A stretch of 40,499 bases of DNA, from contig JAZQDM010000092.1 of the NCBI GenBank assembly GCA_045546775.1, positions 1 to 40,499 on the forward strand, given 5' to 3'. Both the position numbers and the translations under genes were made by a program. This stretch comes from RGIG3002 sp045546775. GTDB taxonomy: Bacteria > Bacillota > Clostridia > Lachnospirales > Lachnospiraceae. Of this stretch, positions 7,828-15,867 are shown in pieces (positions within the stretch are counted from its first letter, which is position 1; every line of letters starts with the position of its first letter). Below the pieces are notes generated by a model, which was given only the letters and a program-made list of their open reading frames with translations, did not search any database and was not told where the DNA came from.

Positions 7828-8979
7828 CTACATAGCTTCCCCAAAAAGCTCTCTCGCTTTTTTCATCCGTTCCACAACGCCCACGCCAAAGGGGCATCTT
7901 GTCTCACAGCCGCCGCAGGCAATGCAATCCGACGCATTCTTTTTCAGTGCATGATAATGGGCTTTTACAGATGCGGGCACTTCCGGCTGCATCGTTGCCA
8001 AGTCGTACAATTTGTTTACCATGGCAATGTCAATGTCCACGGGGCACGGTTTGCAGTGGTTGCAGTACATGCATTTTCCGCTGTATGCGTGATGGGGTGC
8101 GGAGGCCAAAACACTGGCGTAATCTTTTTCTTCCTCCGTTGCGGTTTCGTATTTTACCGCGTCTGTCACATGCTCCGGCTTGGAATAACCTGCCATAATG
8201 CTTGCAACCGCCGGTCTTGTCAGCACATAGTGGATGCACTGCACCGGAGTCATGGCCACACCAAAGGGTGAGTCGTCCGCATCAAACAAACGGCCTCCCG
8301 CAAAGCCTTTCATAACGGTAATGCCCACGTCGTGCTGCTCGCACAGCTTGTACAGTTCCGCCCGCTCCGGGTCCATGCCGGCCAAAGCGGCATCGTATTT
8401 TTCTGCAAAATAATCGTCCACATTTTCCGTAGGCGGCATCAAGTCAAATGCCGGATTTATGGAAAACAGCATCATCTCAATTTCTCCGGAAAGCACGGCT
8501 TTTTTTGCCACTTTCGGATTGTGGGAGCTTAAGCCCACATGCCTGATAATGCCTTTTTCTTTCAACTCATGTACATAATCCATGAAAGGGCTTGTAAGAA
8601 GCTCCTCCCATTCTGTTTCGGAATCCACATAATGAATCATGCCAAAGTCAATATAATCGGTCTGAAGGCGCGTCAGCAAATCTTCAAATGCCTCTTTCAC
8701 TTTTGCCACATCGCGGCAACGCTCGTACTGGACGTTTTGCCACGTGGAGCCGATGTGTCCTTGAATGTACCAATTTTCTCTCGTGTCTTTGATGCACTCA
8801 CCAATCATGGAGCGCACGTTTGGCTCAGCCATCCAGCAGTCCAAAATATTGATGCCCTGCTCTTCGCACGCCTTTATAATTGCTCTGCAGCCCTCCAAAT
8901 CCATGCGTTCCAGCCACTCTGCACCAAAACCGATTTCACTGACTTGCAAATTTGTTTTTCCCAATCTTCGGTATTGCAT
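7828..8979 (-). CDS. Aldo/keto reductase-family protein with C-terminal 4Fe-4S ferredoxin domain
   Basis: This 383-residue protein starts at the ATG with GGAAGGG 5 bases upstream (MQYRRLGKTNLQVSEIGFG), not at an in-frame ATG 11 codons earlier. Residues 1-290 form the AKR TIM barrel (IDFGMIHYVDSE, GIIRHVGLSSHNP, VMKGFAGGRL). Two cysteine clusters follow: CMYCNHCKPC (303-312) and CIACGGCETRC (352-362), enough for two 4Fe-4S centres. The usual AKR tetrad looks incomplete: I see no Tyr after the catalytic Asp (ILDCWMAEPNVRS) and no clear Lys in the next strand. It may therefore be a redox protein of the AKR-like ferredoxin subfamily rather than an ordinary reductase. Substrate unknown. Confidence 0.9.
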   Translation of the reverse strand: MQYRRLGKTNLQVSEIGFGAEWLERMDLEGCRAIIKACEEQGINILDCWMAEPNVRSMIGECIKDTRENWYIQGHIGSTWQNVQYERCRDVAKVKEAFEDLLTRLQTDYIDFGMIHYVDSETEWEELLTSPFMDYVHELKEKGIIRHVGLSSHNPKVAKKAVLSGEIEMMLFSINPAFDLMPPTENVDDYFAEKYDAALAGMDPERAELYKLCEQHDVGITVMKGFAGGRLFDADDSPFGVAMTPVQCIHYVLTRPAVASIMAGYSKPEHVTDAVKYETATEEEKDYASVLASAPHHAYSGKCMYCNHCKPCPVDIDIAMVNKLYDLATMQPEVPASVKAHYHALKKNASDCIACGGCETRCPFGVGVVERMKKARELFGEAM

Positions 8980-9018
8980 AACACCCTTCCTTTCGTCTTT
9001 TGCCTTTTCCATACTTAT

Positions 9019-9048
9019 ATTTTAGCCGTCAAAAGCTATTGTTGTCTA
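9019..9048 (-). promoter_or_regulatory. Promoter for the aldo/keto reductase
   Basis: On the minus strand: TAGACA (9048-9043), 18 bases, TAAAAT (9024-9019). Its -35 overlaps that of the divergent channel promoter. Confidence 0.5.
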
Positions 9049-9067
9049 CCGCAAATAGTGATAAAAT
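9039..9067 (+). promoter_or_regulatory. Promoter for the RCK K+ channel
   Basis: TTGTTG (9039-9044), 17 bases, TAAAAT (9062-9067), about 50 bases before the ATG. The -35 is shared with the opposite-strand promoter. Confidence 0.5.
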
Positions 9068-9116
9068 GTAGCAAGATATTTCTGTAATTGACAGAAGTTT
9101 CCGGGAGGGTATTACG

Positions 9117-10331
9117 ATGCAAAAAAAATGGTTTCGACGCCGCAAGCGTCTTTATGAAATTGTGGAAGTAGGCTATGCGCTGGACAATATCAGCCGTTCT
9201 TACGATTGGCTTAATGTCATTGCTATTTTGCTGAACCTTGCGGTAAGTATTTTGTATACCTACGAAAATATAAGAGCACAGTATGGCAACGTTTTACAGG
9301 TACTCGAATTTATCACTGTTTTGTTTTTTGTGGTCGATTTTGCACTGCGTATTATCACTGCCAGATTTTTGTACGAGGACGACAAAGATATATCGGAATC
9401 AAAAGCTATCCGCAAATATATCTTTTCATTCCTTGGTATTGTTGATATTCTTTCCTGGCTGCCATACTTTTTGCCATTCTTTTTCCCAACCGGAACCAAC
9501 GTTTTCCGATTGGTAAGAATTGTGCGCATTTTCAGACTCTTCCGTATCAATGCATACCATGACTCCTTTAGTCTGATTACCGATGTTTTGTATAGCAAGC
9601 GCCAGCAATTGATTTCTTCTGTGTTTATTATTTTAGTCCTGATGCTTGGCTCCAGCCTCTGCATGTACAGTCTGGAACACGAGGCACAGCCGGACGTCTT
9701 CAAAAACTGCTTTTCCGGCATCTGGTGGGCCGCCTCCACATTGCTTACGGTCGGCTACGGCGATATTTACCCGATTACACTTTTAGGAAAGGTATTTGGC
9801 ATTGCCATCACTTTCTTGGGTGTCGGCCTTGTCGCTATCCCTACCGGTATTATTTCTGCCGGATTCGTTGACCAGTATGCAAGCCTCAAAAAACGCCATG
9901 AATACGGCTACGAGGCAGACATGCATTTTATCAAAATATATTTGGACACGAATGATAAATGGGTGGGCATGCGAATCGCAGATTTGGATTTACCTGCCGG
10001 CATGATTGTTTCGATTGTAAAAAGAGATGAAGAAATTTTAATTCCACGCGGTGATATGATTTTGGAAGAAGATGATTTGATTGTCATTGGCGCAGAACCT
10101 TATGAGGACCACGACCATATCAACTTAAAAGAAATTGTCCTCAAAAAGCAAAATCCCTGGGTGGGACTTCGCATCCGTGAGCTGGACATTTCCCGCCAAT
10201 CCATTATTGTCCTTGTAAAACGGAAAAACAAGGCTTTGATTCCAAACGGAAATATGGTTTTACACGCCGGCGACCGGGTATTTTTATATACAAAAATGCA
10301 TTTGTCCGACGCAAGCGATATCGAAATATAA
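9117..10331 (+). CDS. Voltage-sensor-type K+ channel with two RCK_C (TrkA-C) domains
   Basis: This 404-residue six-helix channel has a voltage sensor and an S4 helix of regularly spaced arginines (FRLVRIVRIFRLFRI, 130-144). The pore loop TLLTVGYGDIYP (208-219) carries the K+ filter TVGYG. An inner helix ending near IPTGIISAGF (241-250) leads to two tandem RCK_C ligand-binding domains (about 268-327 and 337-396), each with the WVGMRI/WVGLRI ... GD pattern. No RCK_N Rossmann domain is present. GGGAGGG lies 7 bases before the ATG. It would conduct K+ across the membrane under voltage and ligand control. RCK_C domains in other bacteria bind nucleotides such as c-di-AMP, but the ligand here is not known. 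A shorter paralogue lies at 30960-31694. Confidence 0.93.
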   Translation: MQKKWFRRRKRLYEIVEVGYALDNISRSYDWLNVIAILLNLAVSILYTYENIRAQYGNVLQVLEFITVLFFVVDFALRIITARFLYEDDKDISESKAIRKYIFSFLGIVDILSWLPYFLPFFFPTGTNVFRLVRIVRIFRLFRINAYHDSFSLITDVLYSKRQQLISSVFIILVLMLGSSLCMYSLEHEAQPDVFKNCFSGIWWAASTLLTVGYGDIYPITLLGKVFGIAITFLGVGLVAIPTGIISAGFVDQYASLKKRHEYGYEADMHFIKIYLDTNDKWVGMRIADLDLPAGMIVSIVKRDEEILIPRGDMILEEDDLIVIGAEPYEDHDHINLKEIVLKKQNPWVGLRIRELDISRQSIIVLVKRKNKALIPNGNMVLHAGDRVFLYTKMHLSDASDIEI

Positions 10332-10346
10332 GATATTCTTTCATAT

Positions 10347-10392
10347 TAGTTAATAAGCATAATGCTAACTTGTGCTCTATGCTTATTAACTA
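10347..10392. repeat. 15-bp perfect inverted repeat between convergent genes
   Basis: TAGTTAATAAGCATA (10347-10361) and its exact complement (10378-10392) flank a 16-base spacer. The right arm includes the stop codon of the PqqD-like gene. Neither side has a T-run. It would form a long hairpin in both the channel and operon transcripts and may act as an end-protecting or termination structure. Confidence 0.75.
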
Positions 10393-10671
10393 TCTAGAAA
10401 GATTATCTTCTTCCGCTACCCCTGTTTCTATGCATTGTTCCAAAAAAGCTTCCGCCTCGGCGCGCACGGTAGCTTCGTCGCTGTCGTACTCTGCAAGCAT
10501 CTTTGCAATGATTTCTTCTTTGGAAAGCCCTTCTTCCAGGCACGCATAAATAAACGCTCCAGTCTCGTTTAACGTAATCATTCCATTAAACCGGGCTGCC
10601 ATTTTTCCCATCGGAATCAAAAGCACATCGCCCGCAATTTCCCGTTTCATATAATTGTTTGTCAGCTTCAT
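10390..10671 (-). CDS. PqqD-like peptide-recognition protein (RRE candidate)
   Basis: This 93-residue protein has the PqqD-family winged-helix pattern. N-terminal strands (GDVLLIPMGKMAARFNGMITLNETG) are followed by helices FIYACLEEGLSKEEIIAKML and a final helix AFLEQCIETG. Proteins of this family bind the leader of a ribosomally made peptide and present it to a partner enzyme, usually a radical SAM protein. That partner lies immediately upstream (15-base gap). AGAGG lies 6-7 bases before the ATG. It is the last gene of the 17-gene run. Recognition of the 112-residue peptide gene product is inferred from context. Confidence 0.85.
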   Translation of the reverse strand: MKLTNNYMKREIAGDVLLIPMGKMAARFNGMITLNETGAFIYACLEEGLSKEEIIAKMLAEYDSDEATVRAEAEAFLEQCIETGVAEEDNLSR

Positions 10672-10686
10672 AAGTACCTCTTTTTT

Positions 10687-11793
10687 CTAATTTGCTTCGT
10701 CCTGTGCCGCCAGCTCCCGGATATAGCACTGCGCACTTTCACACAAATAATCCGGTTTTAACCGATACGCATTTTCCTTGTCCCTGGCAAGATTTTCGGT
10801 ATAAATTGCCGCTGCACACACGTTGCAAAGCGGTCGTTTCGGACAGTCCGTGCACCCACGGTACAATTCCAATCCTTGCATCCATGCTACGCACTGCTGC
10901 CACGCCTGCACCACGCTCTCCACTTCCACCGAAGCATCTTGTAAAAAGATACAAGGCAACATACGATGCCGCCAGTCTATCCAGTAACTGCTCGATCCGG
11001 CGCGGCATTCGGAAACAAAAGGCTCCTCCGCTTCCCTCGCATATTCCGGCAAGTGCATCATCTGCTTTGCCTGTTTCACACATTCTGCGAAATCATCCTG
11101 CCGCATTTTTTCCAGCATCCAGTAATGTCCCTGCTCCTGTGGCGAAAGACGGGCATTTTGTAACTCTTCCATACAACCACTGCGGCAAAACGGGTACAAA
11201 TACGAATCTACCTTCATGGGCAAACCAAACTGCTCTGCCAGCCCACGCAACGCCTCATAATCAGAGGCATTTTCCCGTATTAACGTCACATTCAGTTTCA
11301 TCGGAATGTGTTTCTTTTGCAACGCCTGTATGCCTGCCACTGCTTGGAAAAATCCGGCACCGTGTCCGCACACTTTTGCATACGTCTCTTCGGATGCACC
11401 GTACAGGGTAATGTTTATTTTTCGTGGACGATAACAGTCAAAAAATTCCGCCCACTGATCGTTCAAAAGGGTCCCGTTTGTGTTGACACTGACAATCATG
11501 CCAAGTGCCAAAAGCCCCTTGTATATTTGTTTAAAATCCGGGTGTAACAACGGCTCCCCGCCCGTCAAAAGAACAAACAAAGTGCCTGCATCCGCCGCCT
11601 GTCTTGCCACATCCAGCCATTGGGTTGCACTTTTTAATCCGCCTGCAGACGCAATACGACTAAGGTCCTCCCTGGCATAGCACATTTTGCAACGCAAATT
11701 GCAGGCGGGCGTCAGCTCAAACGTTGCCGTAATCGGAATATGCTGTTGTGTCGCTTTTAAAACAAGCTGTTTTTCCAATTCCGGATTGTTCAT
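10687..11793 (-). CDS. Radical SAM/SPASM peptide maturase-like enzyme
   Basis: This 368-residue protein starts at the ATG that overlaps the previous stop as ATGA and is preceded by GAGGTGAG. It has the radical SAM cluster motif CNLRCKMC (C31, C35, C38), the GGEPLLHP strand and the NTNGTLL motif. A SPASM-like cysteine-rich C-terminus includes SECRAG, LPCIF, CTDC, PLCNVC and a final CESAQC, enough ligands for auxiliary Fe-S clusters. Members act on peptides by forming thioether or carbon-carbon links, or on other substrates. Its neighbours are a PqqD-like protein and an HPr-kinase-like protein, the usual company of peptide maturases. The likely substrate is the product of 12675-13013, whose only cysteines are C24 and C29. 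The chemistry is not predictable from sequence. Confidence 0.9.
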   Translation of the reverse strand: MNNPELEKQLVLKATQQHIPITATFELTPACNLRCKMCYAREDLSRIASAGGLKSATQWLDVARQAADAGTLFVLLTGGEPLLHPDFKQIYKGLLALGMIVSVNTNGTLLNDQWAEFFDCYRPRKINITLYGASEETYAKVCGHGAGFFQAVAGIQALQKKHIPMKLNVTLIRENASDYEALRGLAEQFGLPMKVDSYLYPFCRSGCMEELQNARLSPQEQGHYWMLEKMRQDDFAECVKQAKQMMHLPEYAREAEEPFVSECRAGSSSYWIDWRHRMLPCIFLQDASVEVESVVQAWQQCVAWMQGLELYRGCTDCPKRPLCNVCAAAIYTENLARDKENAYRLKPDYLCESAQCYIRELAAQDEAN

Positions 11794-12662
11794 GCTCTCA
11801 CCTCGTCTTCGCCAAACAAGTAGGCTTCCAGCGTGCGCACTGCCGCCTCGGACATATTGCAACTGTAACGTATAATCGGCACTTCTTTTACCAGTTCTTC
11901 TATCTTATCCAACGCTTTTTGATAAGACGCCTCATCCCACCGGTTGACCGTCACTTCCGGAACCAGTCCGGCAAAACGCTGTGCTTTCTTTTCTACTGTA
12001 ATGCTATTTTCCGTTCCTTGTGCCAATTGCACAATTGCTTTTATCGGAACACATGTCGCTTTGGACACTTCGGAAGAACCGGCTATAGGCCAACCATAGG
12101 CAAAAAAGCGGCCGTCTTTTTTCATCAAAAGCGCCCGGTCTCCGTTTATCATTTCGCATGGTAAATATTGCTCCCACAAACGCGCCTGCGTCGTTTTTCC
12201 GGTACCGGAAGGCGCAGAAAACAGAACCCCATACCCTTTATATTCCACAAAGGATGCATGCAAAATCAGTCCGCCCTGTTCTAGCATGCGACGCTCCAGC
12301 GCCATAAAGGAAAGTGCAACGCGACTTGCACTCATATAGGGTTCCATTGCTTCTATGTATTCCACACGATATTCTTTTTGTCCGACTTGTTCATAGCGCA
12401 TATACGGTATGCCGCTGTCATCCATCACACGGATACGCACTTCGTTGCCACCCGGATTGTAAATCCACCACTGGCCCCACTTTACGCACTCTACATCGTC
12501 AGGCACCGCAACCGCATCCACTTTACAAAAGCGGTACGTATAGTCTGGCGTTTGCCCGGCTATCGGCACTACAAACGGTGCAGTCTCCTTATCCGGCAAA
12601 AACGGTCGTTCCGACTGCACCCGTATCAGGCATTGCCCCAACTGCAATCCAAATTCATGCAT
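11790..12662 (-). CDS. HPr-kinase-like (PEP carboxykinase fold) protein
   Basis: This 290-residue protein has the HPrK/P core: LHAS (134-137), Walker A SAPSGTGKTT (149-158), and INGDRALL (172-179), where HPr kinases carry the Mg-binding/catalytic loop. A divergent N-terminal domain of about 110 residues replaces that of true HprK. Relatives in lasso-peptide clusters such as paeninodin phosphorylate the precursor's C-terminal serine. The peptide encoded immediately upstream ends in Ser-112, which suggests a parallel. The real activity is not shown. An AGGA site lies 8 bases before the ATG. The stop overlaps the radical SAM start by 4 bases. Confidence 0.88.
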   Translation of the reverse strand: MHEFGLQLGQCLIRVQSERPFLPDKETAPFVVPIAGQTPDYTYRFCKVDAVAVPDDVECVKWGQWWIYNPGGNEVRIRVMDDSGIPYMRYEQVGQKEYRVEYIEAMEPYMSASRVALSFMALERRMLEQGGLILHASFVEYKGYGVLFSAPSGTGKTTQARLWEQYLPCEMINGDRALLMKKDGRFFAYGWPIAGSSEVSKATCVPIKAIVQLAQGTENSITVEKKAQRFAGLVPEVTVNRWDEASYQKALDKIEELVKEVPIIRYSCNMSEAAVRTLEAYLFGEDEVRA

Positions 12663-12674
12663 ACCATTATCCTG

Positions 12675-13013
12675 TTAAGAACCAAAGTTCGTTCCGTTTC
12701 TGTCTGTTTTAAGTTGTACATCTGAATGGCTCATCACACCGTCATTACCCAATGCTGCAGTCAAGGAATGACTTCCAACCGCAGTATCTGCCGGCAACGA
12801 ATCAATATGATCCAGCTGTGACTGTGTAATACCGCCTGCCAAAAGTTCTGACGCGGACTTTTCAAACCACTGGTTTTTTCCCGCATGGGAATAATCGTTA
12901 TAGTTTTGCGGATTCAAATGTACCGGGCAATGTACTAAATAGCACGCTGCCACATGCTCGTTGGGCACGAAATTTTGCAAATCCATCGTTGGTGTTTGAT
13001 ATGTTTTCTTCAT
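12675..13013 (-). CDS. Candidate RiPP-like precursor or secreted peptide (112 aa)
   Basis: The start is set by an AAAGGAG ribosome site 5 bases before the ATG, 16 codons downstream of the longest frame. The 112 residues begin MKKTYQTPTMDLQNFVPNE and then HVAACYLVHC. I have seen this N-terminal pattern (basic start, F-x-x-N-E-x-V-A-A-C) in small uncharacterised clostridial proteins. There is no hydrophobic signal segment, so the VAAC is not a normal lipobox. Cysteines are C24 and C29 only. A degenerate double-glycine motif, SELLAGG (55-61), would separate a 51-residue polar C-terminal half rich in Ser, Asp, Asn, His and Gly that contains two SHS motifs and ends in GS. Its position among S26 peptidase, kinase-like, radical SAM, PqqD-like and ABC exporter genes makes it the obvious substrate. 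Its chemistry and fate are unknown. Confidence 0.75.
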   Translation of the reverse strand: MKKTYQTPTMDLQNFVPNEHVAACYLVHCPVHLNPQNYNDYSHAGKNQWFEKSASELLAGGITQSQLDHIDSLPADTAVGSHSLTAALGNDGVMSHSDVQLKTDRNGTNFGS

Positions 13014-13087
13014 ATGTACTCCTTTCTGCATCCAAAAAAGATGCGACTCTTTACACGTCATCCGAATATTGTTTTGTGACTATCTTC
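13014..13087 (-). other. Gap before the peptide gene with a small hairpin
   Basis: On the minus strand a GCATC/GATGC hairpin with a T-rich loop (13028-13044) sits just upstream of the peptide gene's ribosome site. With the 73-base gap before the peptidase gene, this is one of the two longest gaps inside the 17-gene run. No convincing promoter is seen. It could set relative expression of the peptide by mRNA processing. Confidence 0.35.
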
Positions 13088-13549
13088 CTACTTTAATTTT
13101 CTCACTTTTTCAGAAAAAATCAAGAGTTTTCTTCGAAAATGGAATAATTTTCTCCATATTCCGAATATAATCCTCCAAAAAATGTTATCACAGCGGATAT
13201 ACTTTGTTCCGCGTTTCACCATAACAACTTTTGCCTTTACACATTCTCTCGGGAATTCGCCATCATAGCGGCATTTGCTGTCTCCCGCCGTAACAATCCC
13301 CCGCTTGGTACATTTCATAATGCGATGTAACAAATACACCTGATCCGGCGTATACAAAAGCACCACATCCCCGGGCTTTACTTTTTCCGGCTCGCATTTT
13401 TCGATAAAAACTACGTCTTTTCCGTGGCGCATAAAAGGCCACATACTCATACCGGAAACAACAAAACTTGCCCGCTCTCCGGCTTGTGTTCTGGCCAGAA
13501 GCATGGGAAACAGTTCCTTTACCGGCATCGACTTAATTTTGTTTTCCAT
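13088..13549 (-). CDS. S24/S26-family signal-peptidase-like protein (Ser-His type)
   Basis: This 153-residue protein starts at the ATG 7 bases after GGAGG. The earlier in-frame ATG lies within that ribosome site. The signal-peptidase box is SGMSMWPFMRHG, with catalytic Ser35 and the conserved M-x-P. The second box is DQVYLLHRI, with His75 where type I bacterial enzymes have Lys, as in SipW/ER-type and S24/S26 proteins. The GDVVLLYTPD and VTAGDSKCRYDGE strands fit the family. There is no N-terminal membrane anchor. A hydrophobic, basic C-terminal segment (128-150) may bind the membrane. It may cleave the peptide encoded immediately downstream, which is inferred from position only. Confidence 0.88.
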   Translation of the reverse strand: MENKIKSMPVKELFPMLLARTQAGERASFVVSGMSMWPFMRHGKDVVFIEKCEPEKVKPGDVVLLYTPDQVYLLHRIMKCTKRGIVTAGDSKCRYDGEFPRECVKAKVVMVKRGTKYIRCDNIFWRIIFGIWRKLFHFRRKLLIFSEKVRKLK

Positions 13550-13622
13550 GGGCCTCACCTCCATGCTCCGTGACTCTTTCCCGCGTCCGATAACGCTTTT
13601 TCTTTATTCTTTATCCTTTATC

Positions 13623-15842
13623 CTACACATCATCGGGCAAAATCAAATTGTGCAACGCATACGGATTTTGCTCCAACTGAAATACCGCAATTTTGTCCGT
13701 CTCATAGACAATGCGGAACTCTTCTTCGTAATATTTTTGGTATTCTATCGCCCAATAATATGCCTTGGACATGACCACATCTCTTTGTGTTTTGTAAACT
13801 TCACTGCGGATTGCGCCCTCCGCTTCCAAATATTTCTCCTCAATAGGTATATCGGCAGATTGTTCAGAAATTTGACCGATTACTTCGTTTCCAAAACCAT
13901 CGTCTTCATAATCCAGCTCGCCATAATCCAAAATTTCTTTTTCTACAATAAAAAATACCGTTTCTCCGGGAATCGTATATCTTTCGTTTTCCTCCGCCTG
14001 TTCCAGCTTTGTCAAAAAGTCAATCCATTCTACGTGATAGCCATAATTCCGAATCGCGGACAACTCATTTGTGGTGGATACAATAGTAAAATTTTCTTTC
14101 CCATACGCTTCCATAATCTTGAGGCAGGCATACGTTGCCTCCTCGTGGTTCATACAATATACCACGCGCACTCTGTGCAGATTATTGGTAATTGCCAAAA
14201 AACCAAACAAGGCGCACAAGGCGATTACCAGTACTGTTTTTTGCATCTTTGCTTTGCGCACCGCAAAGGTAACCATTTCAAACACGCAAAACATAAGTAC
14301 TACAAACCAAACAAATAAAAATACTTTTGCACGGCTGATTTCCACAAGCTCCGGCACACCAAGCGCAGGAAGCCAAATCAGTGCAATCATAAAAATCGCA
14401 CTCAGCGAAGCACCTACCATAAATTGAAAATAAATCTTGTGCTGTTTGCTTGCAATAGACCCTACGATACCAAAAAAGAATGTTCCAAAAAGTACTATGC
14501 CAAAGAAACACATTGCTATTGTATTTGACAACATGTCGTGCAGCTGTGTCCACAAGTCAAACCATATTTTTCTTAATTCATATTCCCGTAACGACATCTC
14601 CCTGCCGGTTGCATCTGTCTTGTCAACTACGCTGATGCTTCCGTCCGGATTCAACCAATATTGCACATTTTCTTCGATATCCATGCCACCGGTTGCAGCT
14701 TCGCTCTGCATCACATCCAGCGCCCATTCCATGGACTGTTCAAACTTCTGTCCGGTCAAAAGCCCTATTCCGAAGGGCGCACAGGCAAGCAGGGTACCAC
14801 ATATGCCTGCTACGATAACAGAACCAAAAACGTTACGCTTTATCAAATCTTTTAAGTACACAACACCGTAGCAGAGGCATACAATGGCTGCCAAGATACC
14901 GGCATAAAAATGGGCGGAAATAGAAAAGGCAACCGCAAGAGCAAAAAGCCATTTATGCCGCTTTTCTTTTTCCTGCAGCAGATTGAATAGTGCAACAAGC
15001 ATGGCCGGAATTCCCAACATTCCAAATTCCATCGGCACGGTGAACTGGAAACGGCTATACAATAGTTCGGTAAACATCCCGGCAAACGCAAAAAACGTAC
15101 CCGCTGCCAGTGCCGTCCAGCTTCCTCTCTGCATCTTTTTAAACAACACATAAAACGAATAAAACACGCACAGCACAATGATCGGCGAGAAATTCAATAT
15201 AATTTTAATGTCTGCCATCGGAAGTAACACGCAAAAAAGCGCAATAACACTGTGCATGCTGTAAGGATACATGCCGGATGGCATCATATTATTTTGCAAC
15301 GTAGACTGAATCCAGTACAAATGAACTTCCTCGTCCGGTGCCGCATAAGTATGGTTGGTAAATTTGAACATGCCATAATAGACAACAAGCGCAACACAAA
15401 GGATAAACAGCCAAAGCACTTCGATTCGGCCTCTTTTGGTTATTCCCGCAAACACTTTGTTTCGCATCTTTCTAAGCCAAACGGAAACATTTTTCAATAA
15501 CAAATTCAATCCGTAACGCCCTTGCACTACATCGCTGAACAATTGAAAAGACCGCTTTATTTTCTCAGCTGTTTTTTTTGGCCTCCTCAAGCATACAACA
15601 AGTACAGGAACAAAAAAGTACCCAAACAAAATCGTAAATCCGTGATACAGTTTTAAGAATCCCAGCAAAAAGGTGAGTCCCGTAATATACAAAACCGACA
15701 CTACCTGATAAAACAAAATTCTCTCACTAAAACGTATTTTACGAAAATGCGGAGAAAGAAGTAACGACGGATACCACACCATCGACACTACCCACAAAAA
15801 CAAAATCGCTATAAAAATTGCAACATTCTCCCAGTAAATCAC
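13623..15842 (-). CDS. Polytopic membrane protein, GT-C-type glycosyltransferase-like
   Basis: This 739-residue protein has about 13 predicted membrane helices and a C-terminal soluble domain of about 170 residues. A GTG at 15842 is chosen as start because GGAAGG lies 8 bases before it. The GTG three codons earlier overlaps that site. After the first long cytoplasmic stretch and one helix comes YAAPDEEVHLYW, an acidic D170-E171-E172 patch placed as in the first external loop of GT-C enzymes, which use lipid-linked sugars at the outer face. A long external segment near 375-430 precedes the last helices. No other family is recognised. In this operon it could glycosylate the polymer or the exported peptide. 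That role is inference. Confidence 0.75.
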   Translation of the reverse strand: MIYWENVAIFIAILFLWVVSMVWYPSLLLSPHFRKIRFSERILFYQVVSVLYITGLTFLLGFLKLYHGFTILFGYFFVPVLVVCLRRPKKTAEKIKRSFQLFSDVVQGRYGLNLLLKNVSVWLRKMRNKVFAGITKRGRIEVLWLFILCVALVVYYGMFKFTNHTYAAPDEEVHLYWIQSTLQNNMMPSGMYPYSMHSVIALFCVLLPMADIKIILNFSPIIVLCVFYSFYVLFKKMQRGSWTALAAGTFFAFAGMFTELLYSRFQFTVPMEFGMLGIPAMLVALFNLLQEKEKRHKWLFALAVAFSISAHFYAGILAAIVCLCYGVVYLKDLIKRNVFGSVIVAGICGTLLACAPFGIGLLTGQKFEQSMEWALDVMQSEAATGGMDIEENVQYWLNPDGSISVVDKTDATGREMSLREYELRKIWFDLWTQLHDMLSNTIAMCFFGIVLFGTFFFGIVGSIASKQHKIYFQFMVGASLSAIFMIALIWLPALGVPELVEISRAKVFLFVWFVVLMFCVFEMVTFAVRKAKMQKTVLVIALCALFGFLAITNNLHRVRVVYCMNHEEATYACLKIMEAYGKENFTIVSTTNELSAIRNYGYHVEWIDFLTKLEQAEENERYTIPGETVFFIVEKEILDYGELDYEDDGFGNEVIGQISEQSADIPIEEKYLEAEGAIRSEVYKTQRDVVMSKAYYWAIEYQKYYEEEFRIVYETDKIAVFQLEQNPYALHNLILPDDV

Positions 15843-15867
15843 AGCTAACACCTTCCAGTCACAAGTA

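Noticed and set aside
10347..10392. Intrinsic terminator
   Set aside because: The stem is good but neither strand has a T-run after it, so it is kept only as an inverted repeat.
10692..11411. Long plus-strand frame antisense to the radical SAM gene
   Set aside because: It lies wholly inside a gene with clear motifs, has no family pattern and no ribosome site, and is a codon-composition shadow.
12940..12945. VAAC in the 112-residue peptide as a lipoprotein lipobox
   Set aside because: No hydrophobic segment precedes it, so it cannot be a normal type II signal peptide.
13547..13564. Upstream ATG of the S26 peptidase as start
   Set aside because: It lies in front of and partly within the GGAGGTGAG ribosome site that serves the ATG at 13549.
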